64,000 bases of DNA from an uncultured Pelagibacteraceae bacterium (GCA_902622985.1 CACNSH010000003.1:1-64000), one strand, 5' to 3'; positions 15,309 through 24,573 are shown, counted from the stretch's first letter. Notes: generated from the letters alone by a model not told the origin. Made by a program: numbers and translations.

Positions 15309-16139
15309 GTGATATTTGACACAAGAATTACTCCAATAAGAAGAGATTTAGCATCAACTGCATACAAGGCTATTGTAAAAAGAAAAAAATATGTAATGGC
15401 AAAGCTGGCTACAGTTAAAAGTGCATTTACTCCACTTTATTCAAATAAAGGTTCAAAATTAAGTACCCAACTATTGTATGGTGAAGAATGCGATGTCTTT
15501 GAAACCAAAAATGGATGGTCTTGGATTCAGTCTCGTAGAGATAATTATGTTGGATACACTCCTACAATTAATCTAACAAGAAAAATCTATAAACCTAATT
15601 CAAAAGTTATCTCCTTAAGAACAGTTATTTACACTAAACCAGATATTAAAAGCGTTACAAAAGGTTACTTAAGTTTTAACTCATTAGTCGAGGTAATTAA
15701 AATTAAAGGAAAATATTCTTTAATTAAAAATTTGGGCTGGTGCCCAAGTCTAGATCTAGTAAAGATTAAAAGTAGTAAATTCAATCATATAGATTTGTCA
15801 AAGCAGTACCTAGATACTCCGTATCTGTGGGGCGGAAGAGACTCAATGGGCATAGACTGTTCAGGGTTAATCCAAAATCTCCATCAGATTAATAATAGGC
15901 CTTTTCCAAGGGATACAGATATGCAAGAGATATTCGTAACCAATGAAGTTAAGTATGAAAAAGATCTCAAAGCGGGAGATCTAGTATTTTGGAAAGGGCA
16001 CGTTGCAATGATGATTGATAATTCGAATATCATTCATGCAAATGCTTATCATATGAAAACAGCGATTGAGCCACTAAGTACAGCGAAGAAAAGAATATTA
16101 AAATCAAATGGTAGGATAAAAAAGCTTGGAAGATTGTAA
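15309..16139 (+). CDS. SH3b-NlpC/P60 family peptidoglycan peptidase
   Basis: A 276-residue protein from a GTG start with two SH3-like regions (about residues 35-75 and 90-140) followed by an NlpC/P60 domain. The catalytic Cys is in MGIDCSGLIQ (about residue 183), after the typical YLWGGRDS. The His is in GDLVFWKGHVAMM (about 231) and the third polar/His position is in IIHANAY. Such enzymes cut gamma-D-glutamyl-diaminopimelate bonds in peptidoglycan stems. No signal peptide is evident, which fits a cytoplasmic recycling peptidase. The convergent AmpG-like permease next door supports peptidoglycan recycling. Confidence 0.85.
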   Translation: MIFDTRITPIRRDLASTAYKAIVKRKKYVMAKLATVKSAFTPLYSNKGSKLSTQLLYGEECDVFETKNGWSWIQSRRDNYVGYTPTINLTRKIYKPNSKVISLRTVIYTKPDIKSVTKGYLSFNSLVEVIKIKGKYSLIKNLGWCPSLDLVKIKSSKFNHIDLSKQYLDTPYLWGGRDSMGIDCSGLIQNLHQINNRPFPRDTDMQEIFVTNEVKYEKDLKAGDLVFWKGHVAMMIDNSNIIHANAYHMKTAIEPLSTAKKRILKSNGRIKKLGRL

Positions 16140-16140
16140 A

Positions 16141-17472
16141 TTAATTGAATGAAAATTTATTTCTAATAAACCAAAGCAAAATCAATGAAGGAATTACCAT
16201 TACAGCGGTAATTATAAAGAAAATACCCCAATCACCCTGCAACCAGTCGACTAATGATCCTGATGATGATGCCATTAGTGTTCTTCCAGCTGTTCCAAGC
16301 GATGCCAAAAGGGCATATTGAGTTGCAGTATATGTTCGGTCAACAAGTAGCGAAATAAAGGTCACAAAAGCCACAGTTGCAAAAGCTGCAGCCAAATCAT
16401 CAAGTAATACCGCGGCAGCAAAGAGTAAAACTGATTTCTCAGACCATGCCATTACACTAAACATTATGTTTGTAATCGCCATTGCAATTCCTGAAATGAA
16501 TAGCGCTCTAACAACACCTGATTTTATGGAAAACCAACCACCCAATAATGTAAATACAATTGTTGTTATCCATCCAAGTCCTTTTGAGTAAATTGCAATA
16601 TCAGATTTTGAAAATCCCATTTCGTCGTAAAATATAATGGACATACGTCCCAAAAATGCCTCACCAATTTTAAATAAGAATATGAACCCGATAATTAACA
16701 GACTGATGGTTAACCCATTTTTTTTGAAGAAACTAATTAGTGGACTTACGATAGTACTTACAAACCAGGCTGAAAATTTATTTAACTTTAAACGATCTTG
16801 ATCACTTTTTTGAGCAATTTGCCTTTTATTCGATAGATCTTCTGGAATAAATAAAAGTCCAATATTAAAAAGAAAAATGATTAAGCAAATGAACAGAAAA
16901 GTTAATTGCCAATAATTAGCTAAGCCTTGCTGTTCAAAATAATCAGCAACAAAAAGTGTGAGCATTCCACCTATTTTATAACCCGTCCACCAACCAACCA
17001 CAGCTATTGATGCGCCAGCAGCCATTGATGCATTTTCATTCTCACCTATTTGCTCAATTCTCAAAGCATCAATTGTTATATCTTGAGATGCCGAGGAAAT
17101 AGCTATCAATAATCCAATTAAAATAATTAATTCTAAATTTGTAACAGGATTGAGAGTTGTCCAAATAAATAGACATACCAGTATTATTGCTTGTAAAGAA
17201 ATGATCCACGATTTCCTGTGGCCAATTTTTTGTGTCAAGAAAGGAATTTTTACACGGTCAATAACTGGAGCCCAAATAAAGTTAACTGCATATACACTAA
17301 AAATAAGACCCGCCCATCCAATTGTACTTCTTGATAATTCATAATCTTTAAGCCAAAGTGAAAGAGCACTTCCAATTATCACCCAAGGAAAACCACTAAT
17401 TGCTCCAAGCAGCAATATGCGCAGCATTCTATTATCAAAATAAATTGATAATCCTACATTTTCTCTCGTCAT
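16141..17472 (-). CDS. AmpG-like MFS permease
   Basis: A 443-residue membrane protein with about twelve hydrophobic segments. Features typical of the AmpG/acetyl-CoA transporter branch are present: GFPWVIIGSALSLWLKDYELSRSTIGWAG at the N-terminus, WAPVIDRV, the GHRKSWI loop, and SSASQDITIDALRIE around residues 120-135. AmpG proteins import anhydromuropeptides for recycling. It ends two bases from the convergent NlpC/P60 peptidase gene. The substrate is inferred from family and neighbour; other PAT-type substrates remain possible. Confidence 0.85.
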   Translation of the reverse strand: MTRENVGLSIYFDNRMLRILLLGAISGFPWVIIGSALSLWLKDYELSRSTIGWAGLIFSVYAVNFIWAPVIDRVKIPFLTQKIGHRKSWIISLQAIILVCLFIWTTLNPVTNLELIILIGLLIAISSASQDITIDALRIEQIGENENASMAAGASIAVVGWWTGYKIGGMLTLFVADYFEQQGLANYWQLTFLFICLIIFLFNIGLLFIPEDLSNKRQIAQKSDQDRLKLNKFSAWFVSTIVSPLISFFKKNGLTISLLIIGFIFLFKIGEAFLGRMSIIFYDEMGFSKSDIAIYSKGLGWITTIVFTLLGGWFSIKSGVVRALFISGIAMAITNIMFSVMAWSEKSVLLFAAAVLLDDLAAAFATVAFVTFISLLVDRTYTATQYALLASLGTAGRTLMASSSGSLVDWLQGDWGIFFIITAVMVIPSLILLWFIRNKFSFN

Positions 17473-17535
17473 TAAATATTAGAATAGGTAATAGTGCCGA
17501 CTGACGTCAATCAATATATTGCAGATTATTCGGAC

Positions 17536-18090
17536 TTATTCAATTGGTGCAGGATTATCGCTGAAGCTTCTGAGGTAAAGTATGACGTTGGCTCTATCTT
17601 TTTCTTTTTTTAGACCCACAAAAGACATTTTTGTACCTTCAATATATTTTTTTGGATTTAAAAGATATCCGTTAAGTTGCTCATATGTCCAGTTGCCTCC
17701 GTATGCCGCCATTGCATTTGAGTATTTATAATCGTCTTTAGAACCAATATCTTTATTTACTATATCCCAGAGCGCTGGCCCAATTTTATTTGCTCCACCT
17801 TTTTCTACAACATGACACTGTGAACATTTCTTAAAGACCTTTGCACCTTTTTCTATATCTGCTGATGCAAGCAGAGTCTGAATTGGTATTTCAGGTTCCG
17901 CAGTAGTAGTGTCGTCTGCCATTGCTGCTGATGCAGACACCATCATATCTTCAGCGCCCTCAACTTGATAGGCTGCTACCTCAGGTTTTTCAACATGATA
18001 TAAAATCTCACTGAAGTTTGCTAAACCGATAAATACAAGGGCCACAACTAATACACAGGCTACAATTTTATTAATTTCGAATGAATCCAT
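17536..18090 (-). CDS. Membrane-anchored cytochrome c (CycM-type)
   Basis: A 184-residue protein: an uncleaved N-terminal membrane anchor (KIVACVLVVALVFIGLANF), a roughly 60-residue flexible Ala/Glu-rich linker, then a class I cytochrome c domain with CSQCH (about residues 88-92), KIGPALWDIV and the axial Met in EGTKMSFVG. This is the arrangement of alphaproteobacterial cytochrome c552/CycM, which carries electrons between the bc1 complex and terminal oxidase. The Met at 18090 begins the anchor; an in-frame ATG upstream adds an unlikely leader. Its divergence from kdsB-pheA is a recurrent alphaproteobacterial gene order. Confidence 0.9.
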   Translation of the reverse strand: MDSFEINKIVACVLVVALVFIGLANFSEILYHVEKPEVAAYQVEGAEDMMVSASAAMADDTTTAEPEIPIQTLLASADIEKGAKVFKKCSQCHVVEKGGANKIGPALWDIVNKDIGSKDDYKYSNAMAAYGGNWTYEQLNGYLLNPKKYIEGTKMSFVGLKKEKDRANVILYLRSFSDNPAPIE

Positions 18091-18178
18091 GATGTCTCTT
18101 GACGTAATTAGATAATTATTTAAACAATAACGGAATTTAATCAAGTTTTTATGCGTCTTCTAGTCGCATAATTTATTT

Positions 18179-18922
18179 ATGATAAGCCAAGAAAACACAG
18201 CGATAATCATCCCGGTCAGATTACAAGCGAGTAGGCTACCAAATAAGCCTTTGCTCGACATTGCTGGCAAACCAATGATCCAACATGTTTGGGAGTCAGC
18301 CATTGCTTCTGATTTGGGTCGAGTAGTGGTTGCTACTGACAGTGATGAAATCGCCAAGTGCATTGAAAGTCTTGGGGGTGATGTATGTATGACTTCTGAA
18401 AATCATCAGACAGGTACTGATCGCATGCATGAAGCGCTTCAAGTAATTGATCCAGGTAAAATGATACATTACATCATAAATTTACAGGGCGATTTGCCTA
18501 CAATTAACTCGATAGCCTTAAAGAAAGTTGTAAATTTATTATCGTCAGAAGAAGATGAAATAGGCACACTGGTCACCCAGTTTGAAAGAGAGGAACATCT
18601 AAAGAAAGAGCAATTTGTAAAAGCAGTTTGTAATTTATCTAGTGGTGAAACTGAATCTTATGCGGAGAATTTTGTAAGGCAACAAAGAGATTATAGTGTT
18701 AATAATCTTTTTCATCACATAGGCATTTACTCTTTTAAGAGAGATGCTCTAGAAAAATTTGTCACTTTGTCTCAAACTGATCGAGAAAAAAATGAAAAAT
18801 TAGAGCAATTAAGAGCACTTGATAACAATATGAAAATAAAAATTGGTTTAATTGACTTTTTACCTCTCGGAGTTGATACTCCAGAGGACTTAGAAGAAAT
18901 TAGAAAGATACTAAGCGAATGA
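18179..18922 (+). CDS. kdsB: 3-deoxy-manno-octulosonate cytidylyltransferase
   Basis: A 247-residue enzyme that activates Kdo with CTP for lipopolysaccharide core synthesis. The N-terminus has the nucleotidyltransferase motif IPVRLQASRLPNKPLLDIAGKPM. NLQGDLPTI (Asp for metal) lies near residue 103, and the C-terminal DFLPLGVDTPEDLEEIR is diagnostic. Its presence implies a Kdo-containing LPS. It overlaps pheA by four bases. A TATGCG/CGCATA inverted repeat (18150-18170) lies just before the start codon and might affect expression. Confidence 0.93.
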   Translation: MISQENTAIIIPVRLQASRLPNKPLLDIAGKPMIQHVWESAIASDLGRVVVATDSDEIAKCIESLGGDVCMTSENHQTGTDRMHEALQVIDPGKMIHYIINLQGDLPTINSIALKKVVNLLSSEEDEIGTLVTQFEREEHLKKEQFVKAVCNLSSGETESYAENFVRQQRDYSVNNLFHHIGIYSFKRDALEKFVTLSQTDREKNEKLEQLRALDNNMKIKIGLIDFLPLGVDTPEDLEEIRKILSE

Positions 18923-19752
18923 AAAAAATAGCTTTCCAGGGTGAACTCGGAGCTTATTCACATCTTGCGTGCATTGAAGCTGCGCCTGATCACAATCCTA
19001 TTGCGTGCAGAACATTTGAGTCTGCCATGGAACAAGTTAATGCGTCAGAGTGTGATTTAGCCATGATACCAATTGAAAACTCGGTCGCGGGCAGGGTAGC
19101 AGATATTCACTACTTACTTGGTGGATATGATTTAAAAATATATTCAGAACACTTTCAAGAGATCAATCATCAGTTAATGGTAAAACCAGGCGCTTCCTTA
19201 GATACAATTAAAAATGTACGTAGTCATTCTATGGCCATTGGACAATGTAATGCTGCGATAAAAAAATATAATTTAGATGTCATCATAATGGCGGACACTG
19301 CAGGTTCTGCGAAATTTATTAGTGAGCAAGGGACAATGGAAGATTCAGCGATTGCCTCAACACTTGCAGCTGATACTTATGGATTAGATATAGTAGATAC
19401 AAATATTCAAGACATGAAAGATAATACAACTCGATTTTTAATAATGTCAAAAGATCTTCAACAAGAAAGAAACGAAAACTTGTCATACCTGACAAGTTGC
19501 ATATTTGAAGTAAAGAGTGTTCCTTCAGCTCTTTATAAGGCACTCGGAGGTTTTGCAACTAATGGGGTCAATCTAACTAAATTAGAGAGTTTTATTGTTG
19601 ATGGTGATTTTAATAAAGCTCAATTTTATATTGATCTAGATGGCCACGCTGAAGATCAATCGGTAAAAGGAGCATTAGAAGAACTATCCTTTTATACTGA
19701 AAAACTGAAAGTCTTAGGTGTTTATCCAAAACATTCATATAGAAACAATTAG
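18919..19752 (+). CDS. pheA: Prephenate dehydratase
   Basis: A 277-residue stand-alone prephenate dehydratase that makes phenylpyruvate for phenylalanine synthesis. The catalytic domain starts KIAFQGELGAYSHLA and carries MIPIENSVAGRV, VRSHSMAIGQC and the TRFLIMSKD motif (about residues 170-178). A C-terminal ACT domain follows (SALYKALGGFATNGVNLTKLES), which normally binds phenylalanine for feedback control. Translationally coupled to kdsB through ATGA. Convergent with nudC. Confidence 0.94.
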   Translation: MKKIAFQGELGAYSHLACIEAAPDHNPIACRTFESAMEQVNASECDLAMIPIENSVAGRVADIHYLLGGYDLKIYSEHFQEINHQLMVKPGASLDTIKNVRSHSMAIGQCNAAIKKYNLDVIIMADTAGSAKFISEQGTMEDSAIASTLAADTYGLDIVDTNIQDMKDNTTRFLIMSKDLQQERNENLSYLTSCIFEVKSVPSALYKALGGFATNGVNLTKLESFIVDGDFNKAQFYIDLDGHAEDQSVKGALEELSFYTEKLKVLGVYPKHSYRNN

Positions 19753-19753
19753 T

Positions 19754-20677
19754 TTACTTATTGTGCATCCAAGCAACAATTAATTGATGAGCTACAGCCA
19801 TTGCAGGAGGTATCCATATTCTGTCAGGGCTTTTACCAACGAATATACGATTTAAGTCTTCTCGAGATAACCATACTGCGTCTTCAATTTCATCCTGATC
19901 TAAATCAGTTGTATCACCATCTGTTTGACAGAAACATGCGATCATTAATTGAGAAGGAAATGGCCATGGTTGGGTAAATTTATACTCAACACTTGTAACA
20001 TTTAATCCCACTTCTTCTTTAACTTCTCTAATAACTGCATCTTCGATGGTTTCACCCGGTTCTAAAAAACCTGCCAGTGCTGAGAACATTCTGGGTGGAA
20101 ATATTTTTTGGCGACCGAGTAAACATTTGTCTTTAAAAATGGGAAGCATGATTACGACAGGGTCAACACGAGGAAATAATTCTACGTTACAATTTTTGCA
20201 AATTTTTTTGCAACCTGCATCAACAGTTTCAAGTCGGGAACTTTCACATCTGGTACAAAAAATATTGGATGAATTCCATTCGACCATCGACTTAGCCTGG
20301 GCAAGAATACCTGTGTCTTCCGGGGAAATACTCTGCGCTATCGATCTTAAATCAATAAATTTACAGTTGGGAAAAGCAGTTTTGTCGAAGTCTTTGTTAC
20401 TTTTTGATAAATCTATGGCGTAGTAGCTTTTATTTTTTAACTTGCCTAGGAAAAGTAAATAAGCATCTTCAATAAAATTTTTTATTTGATCATATGTGGC
20501 TAAAAAAATTGTTGAATTTGAGCCAGGTTCACTGCTCACGTGTATCAATGGTTTCCCTGAGTGAAAAACAACAAAACGTGTTTCATTGTCCAATAAATTT
20601 GCTTTTTGCCAGTCTTTATCGCTTCTAAAACCTGACATTCTATCGAGAGGATTATTTGCAAATATTATTTTGTTCAT
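19754..20677 (-). CDS. nudC: NADH pyrophosphatase/NAD-cap hydrolase
   Basis: A 307-residue Nudix enzyme of the NudC type, which hydrolyses NADH and removes NAD caps from RNA. A four-cysteine zinc finger (CTRC and CKKICKNC, about residues 137-162) precedes the Nudix box GFLEPGETIEDAVIREVKEEVG (about 197-218; motif residues complete). The NudC signature QPWPFPSQLM follows. Its 5' end faces the ffs-dnaX operon. Confidence 0.93.
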   Translation of the reverse strand: MNKIIFANNPLDRMSGFRSDKDWQKANLLDNETRFVVFHSGKPLIHVSSEPGSNSTIFLATYDQIKNFIEDAYLLFLGKLKNKSYYAIDLSKSNKDFDKTAFPNCKFIDLRSIAQSISPEDTGILAQAKSMVEWNSSNIFCTRCESSRLETVDAGCKKICKNCNVELFPRVDPVVIMLPIFKDKCLLGRQKIFPPRMFSALAGFLEPGETIEDAVIREVKEEVGLNVTSVEYKFTQPWPFPSQLMIACFCQTDGDTTDLDQDEIEDAVWLSREDLNRIFVGKSPDRIWIPPAMAVAHQLIVAWMHNK

Positions 20678-20727
20678 TAATTTATTATTTATTAAACAAC
20701 ATTTTATTTTCGTTATGATACAATATT

Positions 20728-20821
20728 TTGGGAGATTGAGTAGACAAGTTATTCGCCAATCCGGTCAGGTCTGAAAAGAAGCAGCCGTAACGAAGATATT
20801 TGGGTTACGTTGATCTCCCAC
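20728..20821 (+). ncRNA. ffs: Signal recognition particle 4.5S RNA
   Basis: The ends pair as TGGGAGAT (20729-20736) with ATCTCCCA (20813-20820). The conserved apical domain is intact: GGTCAGGTCTGAAAAGAAGCAGCC spans 20763-20786 (written here in two parts: GGTCAGGTCTGA, AAAGAAGCAGCC), with the tetraloop and the asymmetric AGCAG bulge that bind Ffh. A TACAAT -10-like box (20719-20724) sits six bases before the 5' end. The RNA ends about 19 bases before the dnaX start, with no terminator between. This ffs-dnaX order is common in alphaproteobacteria. Confidence 0.93.
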
Positions 20822-20839
20822 TAAAGATTAGTGATTTTT

Positions 20840-22114
20840 ATGTCCGAAACAACCAACATACCTATTCCATTAAAATATAGACCGCTAAAGTTTAGTGAAC
20901 TTATTGGCCAAGATCTCATGTCTAAGACAATACAAAATGCAATTGAGATGAATAGAATTGCCAACGCTTATTTGCTCACAGGGGTTAGAGGTGTAGGGAA
21001 AACAACGACAGCTAGAATTATCGCAAAATCACTAAATTGTTTGAACATAACAGAGCAAGACAACAACGAGCCATGTGGGGTTTGTGACAATTGTAAAGCG
21101 ATAACAGAGTCCAGAAGTGTTGATGTTTATGAAATGGACGCAGCATCGCGCACTGGAATAGCTGATATAAGAGAGCTGATTGAAGGCGTTCAATACTCGC
21201 CTGTGTCATCAAAGTATAAAGTATACATTATAGATGAAGTTCACATGTTATCGACCGCAGCCTTTAATGGATTACTTAAAACATTGGAAGAGCCGCCACC
21301 TCATGTGAAATTTATTTTTGCAACTACTGAGGTAAGAAAAATACCAACAACCATACTATCAAGATGCCAAAGATATGATTTAAAAAGGGTTGAACCTGAC
21401 GATTTAGTTATTTTTTTAAAATCCATATGTGAAAAGGAGTCAGTTAAGTTTGAAGAAGGTGCATTAAAAATTATCGCAAGAGCTGCAGATGGATCTGTAA
21501 GAGATGGCCTGTCTATACTCGATCAATCTATTGCATTTTCAGGTAAGCATATTTCTGAAGAGCAAGTGAAAGAGATGATCGGTTTAAACGATCCAACCAA
21601 AATTTTAGAACTAATCAAATTCATTACTGCCGGTCAAACTCAACAGTCACTTAAAAAAATAAATGAACTTTATGACAACGGAGCTGATCCATCAATGATC
21701 GTAAAAGATTTGATAGAAACTGTTCATAGTTTGACCATGATAAATATTGATGCAGCTGAGGGAGTTAAAAGCTCACTTACAGACAGTGAATATAATGCAG
21801 TGCATGAGGTAGCAGGTAATCTTGATGTATCCACTCTCTCAATGATCTGGCAAATGCTTAATAAGGGATTGCATGAAGTTACAGACTCATTTTCTCCCAT
21901 AACTTCGCTTGAAATGTTGATCATTAGGATCATTTATTTAAATGATATACCAAAACCTAATGAATTAATAAGTGAACTAAATAATATGGTTGAAAAAAAT
22001 GATAATAAAATACAGGATAAATCAGGAGAAACATCTTCAGAAATGGATCCAAAAGTAAAAGAAATTATTGATTTCTTTCCTGGGACTGAAGTTGAACAAA
22101 TTGAAGAGAAATAA
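20840..22114 (+). CDS. dnaX: DNA polymerase III tau/gamma subunit, short form
   Basis: Clamp-loader ATPase subunit. The 424 residues cover the AAA+ domains: Walker A GVRGVGKTTTA (about 43-53), zinc-binding Cys cluster with CGVCDNC, Walker B/DEVHML (about 130), sensor 1 FATTE and the SRC arginine finger (ILSRCQRY). After domain III the protein is short, but it ends with DPKVKEIIDFFPGTEVEQIEE, the tail seen at the end of longer alphaproteobacterial tau proteins. A central part of domains IV/V therefore seems reduced. The ATG at 20840 is preferred over a GTG three codons upstream; neither has a clear ribosome site. First protein gene of the dnaX-ybaB-recR-def-fmt-truA operon. Confidence 0.93.
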   Translation: MSETTNIPIPLKYRPLKFSELIGQDLMSKTIQNAIEMNRIANAYLLTGVRGVGKTTTARIIAKSLNCLNITEQDNNEPCGVCDNCKAITESRSVDVYEMDAASRTGIADIRELIEGVQYSPVSSKYKVYIIDEVHMLSTAAFNGLLKTLEEPPPHVKFIFATTEVRKIPTTILSRCQRYDLKRVEPDDLVIFLKSICEKESVKFEEGALKIIARAADGSVRDGLSILDQSIAFSGKHISEEQVKEMIGLNDPTKILELIKFITAGQTQQSLKKINELYDNGADPSMIVKDLIETVHSLTMINIDAAEGVKSSLTDSEYNAVHEVAGNLDVSTLSMIWQMLNKGLHEVTDSFSPITSLEMLIIRIIYLNDIPKPNELISELNNMVEKNDNKIQDKSGETSSEMDPKVKEIIDFFPGTEVEQIEEK

Positions 22115-22116
22115 AT

Positions 22117-22440
22117 ATGAATAATTTTAACAATATGATTAAGCAGGCCCAAGACTTGCAAAAAAAAATGGCTGAGGCTCAGGAAAAGGTAGAAACACTT
22201 GAAGCCGAGGGTATCTCAGGTGGAGGAATAGTTAAAATAACTATAAATGGAAAAAATAATGTAACTTCTGTAAACATTGACGAAACAGCAATAGATAAAA
22301 ATGAGAAAGAAATTTTAGAAGATTTGATAGTTGCAGCTTTTAATGATGCGCGAGACAAAATTCAAAGAAAAATTGCGGATGAAATGAGCTCTCTTACCGG
22401 TGGTATAAAACTTCCTCCAGGAATGAAACTGCCTTTCTAG
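22117..22440 (+). CDS. ybaB: YbaB/EbfC nucleoid-associated protein
   Basis: A 107-residue dimeric DNA-binding protein, with a long N-terminal helix (NNMIKQAQDLQKKMAEAQEKVE), the GGGIVKITINGKNNVTSVNID strand region and the C-terminal GIKLPPGMKLPF tail, all family hallmarks. It lies two bases after dnaX and one base before recR, the standard dnaX-ybaB-recR arrangement. It is thought to help RecR-linked repair or nucleoid organisation. Confidence 0.95.
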   Translation: MNNFNNMIKQAQDLQKKMAEAQEKVETLEAEGISGGGIVKITINGKNNVTSVNIDETAIDKNEKEILEDLIVAAFNDARDKIQRKIADEMSSLTGGIKLPPGMKLPF

Positions 22441-22441
22441 T

Positions 22442-23047
22442 ATGAAATCTCGTATATCTAATCCAGAAATTGATAAGTTAATACTTTTAATCAGTAAACT
22501 GCCTGGTTTTGGACCCAAATCTGCGAGCAGAGCAGCACTTCATTTAATAAAGAATAAAGAACAGTTAATGGTCCCACTCGCTGAGTCGCTTTTATCATCG
22601 AGTGAAAATATTGTTACATGTGAAATTTGTGGAAACATAGATGTTAATTCTCCATGCATGATCTGTACAAATGAGGGTCGATCTAAAAATCAAATCTGTG
22701 TTGTTGAAAATATCGCAGATCTATGGGCACTTGAGAAATCTGAAGTATTTAACGGACTGTACCATGTATTGGGTGGTAACCTATCTGCTATAAACAGCAT
22801 TGGGCCCGATGATTTAAATCTAAAAAAACTTATAGATCGAATTGAAGGCGAAAAAATTGACGAAGTCATATTGGCTTTGAGTGCAACCGTTGATGGTCAA
22901 ACAACCGCTCATTACGTGGCGGATACATTATCAAAACACAGTGTTGAAGTGAGTCGTTTAGGACACGGCGTACCTGTTGGTGGTGAGTTGGATTACATGG
23001 ATGAAGGAACTATTGCCGCTGCTCTCAGTGCACGACAAAAAATTTAG
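22442..23047 (+). CDS. recR: Recombination protein RecR
   Basis: A 201-residue protein of the RecFOR gap-repair pathway. Seen in order: the helix-hairpin-helix LPGFGPKSASRAALHLI (about 20-36), a zinc finger with CEIC and CMIC, a Toprim domain starting ICVVENIADLWALE, and the Walker-B-like C-terminal region with THYVADTLS-type and SRLGHGVPVGGELDYMDEGT motifs. Normal length. Directly follows ybaB in the operon. Confidence 0.96.
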   Translation: MKSRISNPEIDKLILLISKLPGFGPKSASRAALHLIKNKEQLMVPLAESLLSSSENIVTCEICGNIDVNSPCMICTNEGRSKNQICVVENIADLWALEKSEVFNGLYHVLGGNLSAINSIGPDDLNLKKLIDRIEGEKIDEVILALSATVDGQTTAHYVADTLSKHSVEVSRLGHGVPVGGELDYMDEGTIAAALSARQKI

Positions 23048-23116
23048 TTTTATTGTATTTTCCCAATTTTTTTATTGAATCTTGACCTTATATCTAAGTT
23101 AGCCTATCTAAAGATT

Positions 23117-23653
23117 ATGACAGTAAAAAAGATTCTAACTGCTCCAGATCCGTTTTTAAAACAGATTTCAAAACCAGTTGATGAAGTAACTAAAGAGATC
23201 CAGGATCTAATGGATGACATGTTGGATACCATGTATGACGCACCTGGAATAGGATTAGCAGCGGTTCAAATAGGAGTTCCTTTGCGTGTAATTGTGATGG
23301 ATATAAGCTGGAGAAATGAAGAGGGTATAAAAGAGCCCCTTTATTTTGTTAACCCTGAAATTACAGTAAAAACAAAAAATCTTTCAACATATGAAGAGGG
23401 ATGTTTATCAGTCCCAGATCAATATGCAGAAATTGATCGTCCAGAAGAATGTGAAATAAACTTTCTTGATTATAATGGAAAAAAGTCGATTCTAAACGCT
23501 AAAGGATTATTAGCGACCTGTATCCAACATGAAATGGATCATCTTGAAGGAATTCTTTTTATAGATCATTTATCAAATATGAAACGCAACATGATTGTAA
23601 AGAAGCTCATCAAAACAAGAAAACAATCAAAAAAAGAACGAATCGTCGCTTAG
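23117..23653 (+). CDS. def: Peptide deformylase
   Basis: A 178-residue metalloenzyme that removes the formyl group from new N-termini. All three family motifs are present: GIGLAAVQIG (about 44-53), EGCLSVP (about 92-98) with the metal Cys, and QHEMDHLEG (about 136-144) with the two metal His and catalytic Glu. The start at 23117 (MTVKKILTAPDP) matches the family N-terminus. An in-frame codon 14 residues upstream would add an unrelated leader. Followed by fmt after five bases. Confidence 0.95.
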   Translation: MTVKKILTAPDPFLKQISKPVDEVTKEIQDLMDDMLDTMYDAPGIGLAAVQIGVPLRVIVMDISWRNEEGIKEPLYFVNPEITVKTKNLSTYEEGCLSVPDQYAEIDRPEECEINFLDYNGKKSILNAKGLLATCIQHEMDHLEGILFIDHLSNMKRNMIVKKLIKTRKQSKKERIVA

Positions 23654-23658
23654 ATAAA

Positions 23659-24573
23659 ATGAAAAATTATCGCATCCTATTCATGGGCACAGCCCCATTC
23701 GCAGTTCCATCCCTAAAAAAAATTGTTTCTTCAAATAATCATTTGGTGGGTGTATATACATCCCCCGCAAAAAAGGCTAACCGAGGAATGAAATTATCAA
23801 TATCACCAGTGGCAGAATTTGCTGAAGCTAAAAATATAGAAATTAGCTCACCTCCTTCGATTAGTTCACCAGAGGAATTAAAAAAACTACAAGAAATGAA
23901 TTTGGATATGATAATTGTTGTTGCTTATGGAATGATATTACCTGAGGAAGTAATCAATTTACCTAAACTTGGTTGTTTTAATGTACATGCATCTTTACTT
24001 CCTAGGTGGAGGGGTGCTGCACCAATTCAAAGAGCAATGATTGAAGGTGATCAGACTACGGGCGTTACAATTATGAAAATGGATAAAGGCCTTGATACAG
24101 GAGATATTGGGCTGCAAAAAGAAATAAAAATAGAACAACAAAACTACATTGAGTTAGAAAAAGAACTCGCAAATGAAGGAGCTGAATTGCTTATCAAATT
24201 TATTGATAGAATAGATGGCTCTATTGAGTTTGCTAAACAAAATGACACGCAGGCCTGTTATGCAAAGAAAATACAAAAACAAGAAGCATTAATTGACTGG
24301 AATGAAAATGCTGAGAAAATAAATAGACGCATAAATGCTTATAATCCTAGTCCATGTGCTTGGTTTTCACTAAATAATAAAAGAATTAAAATACTGAAAG
24401 CTGAGGTAATTCATGAGAAAGGCGAGGCTGGAAAGATTATGAATGAAGAATTTTTAATTGGTTGCGGTATTAATTCAATAAGACCGTTGCTTCTAAGAGT
24501 TGAAGGTAAACAAGATTGTACAATCAATGACTTTCTTTTAGGACATAAAATTGAAGTCGGCTCTTATATTTAA
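23659..24573 (+). CDS. fmt: Methionyl-tRNA formyltransferase
   Basis: A 304-residue enzyme that formylates initiator Met-tRNA using 10-formyltetrahydrofolate. The N-terminal Rossmann-like domain starts RILFMGTAPFAVPSL. The catalytic segment CFNVHASLLPRWRGAAPIQRA (Asn, His) lies near residues 107-127, with GDQTTGVTIMKMDKGLDTGD downstream. A C-terminal tRNA-binding domain begins near residue 205 (ALIDWNENAEKINRRINAYNP). Together with def it gives the formylation/deformylation cycle. Its stop codon overlaps the truA start by one base. Confidence 0.95.
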   Translation: MKNYRILFMGTAPFAVPSLKKIVSSNNHLVGVYTSPAKKANRGMKLSISPVAEFAEAKNIEISSPPSISSPEELKKLQEMNLDMIIVVAYGMILPEEVINLPKLGCFNVHASLLPRWRGAAPIQRAMIEGDQTTGVTIMKMDKGLDTGDIGLQKEIKIEQQNYIELEKELANEGAELLIKFIDRIDGSIEFAKQNDTQACYAKKIQKQEALIDWNENAEKINRRINAYNPSPCAWFSLNNKRIKILKAEVIHEKGEAGKIMNEEFLIGCGINSIRPLLLRVEGKQDCTINDFLLGHKIEVGSYI

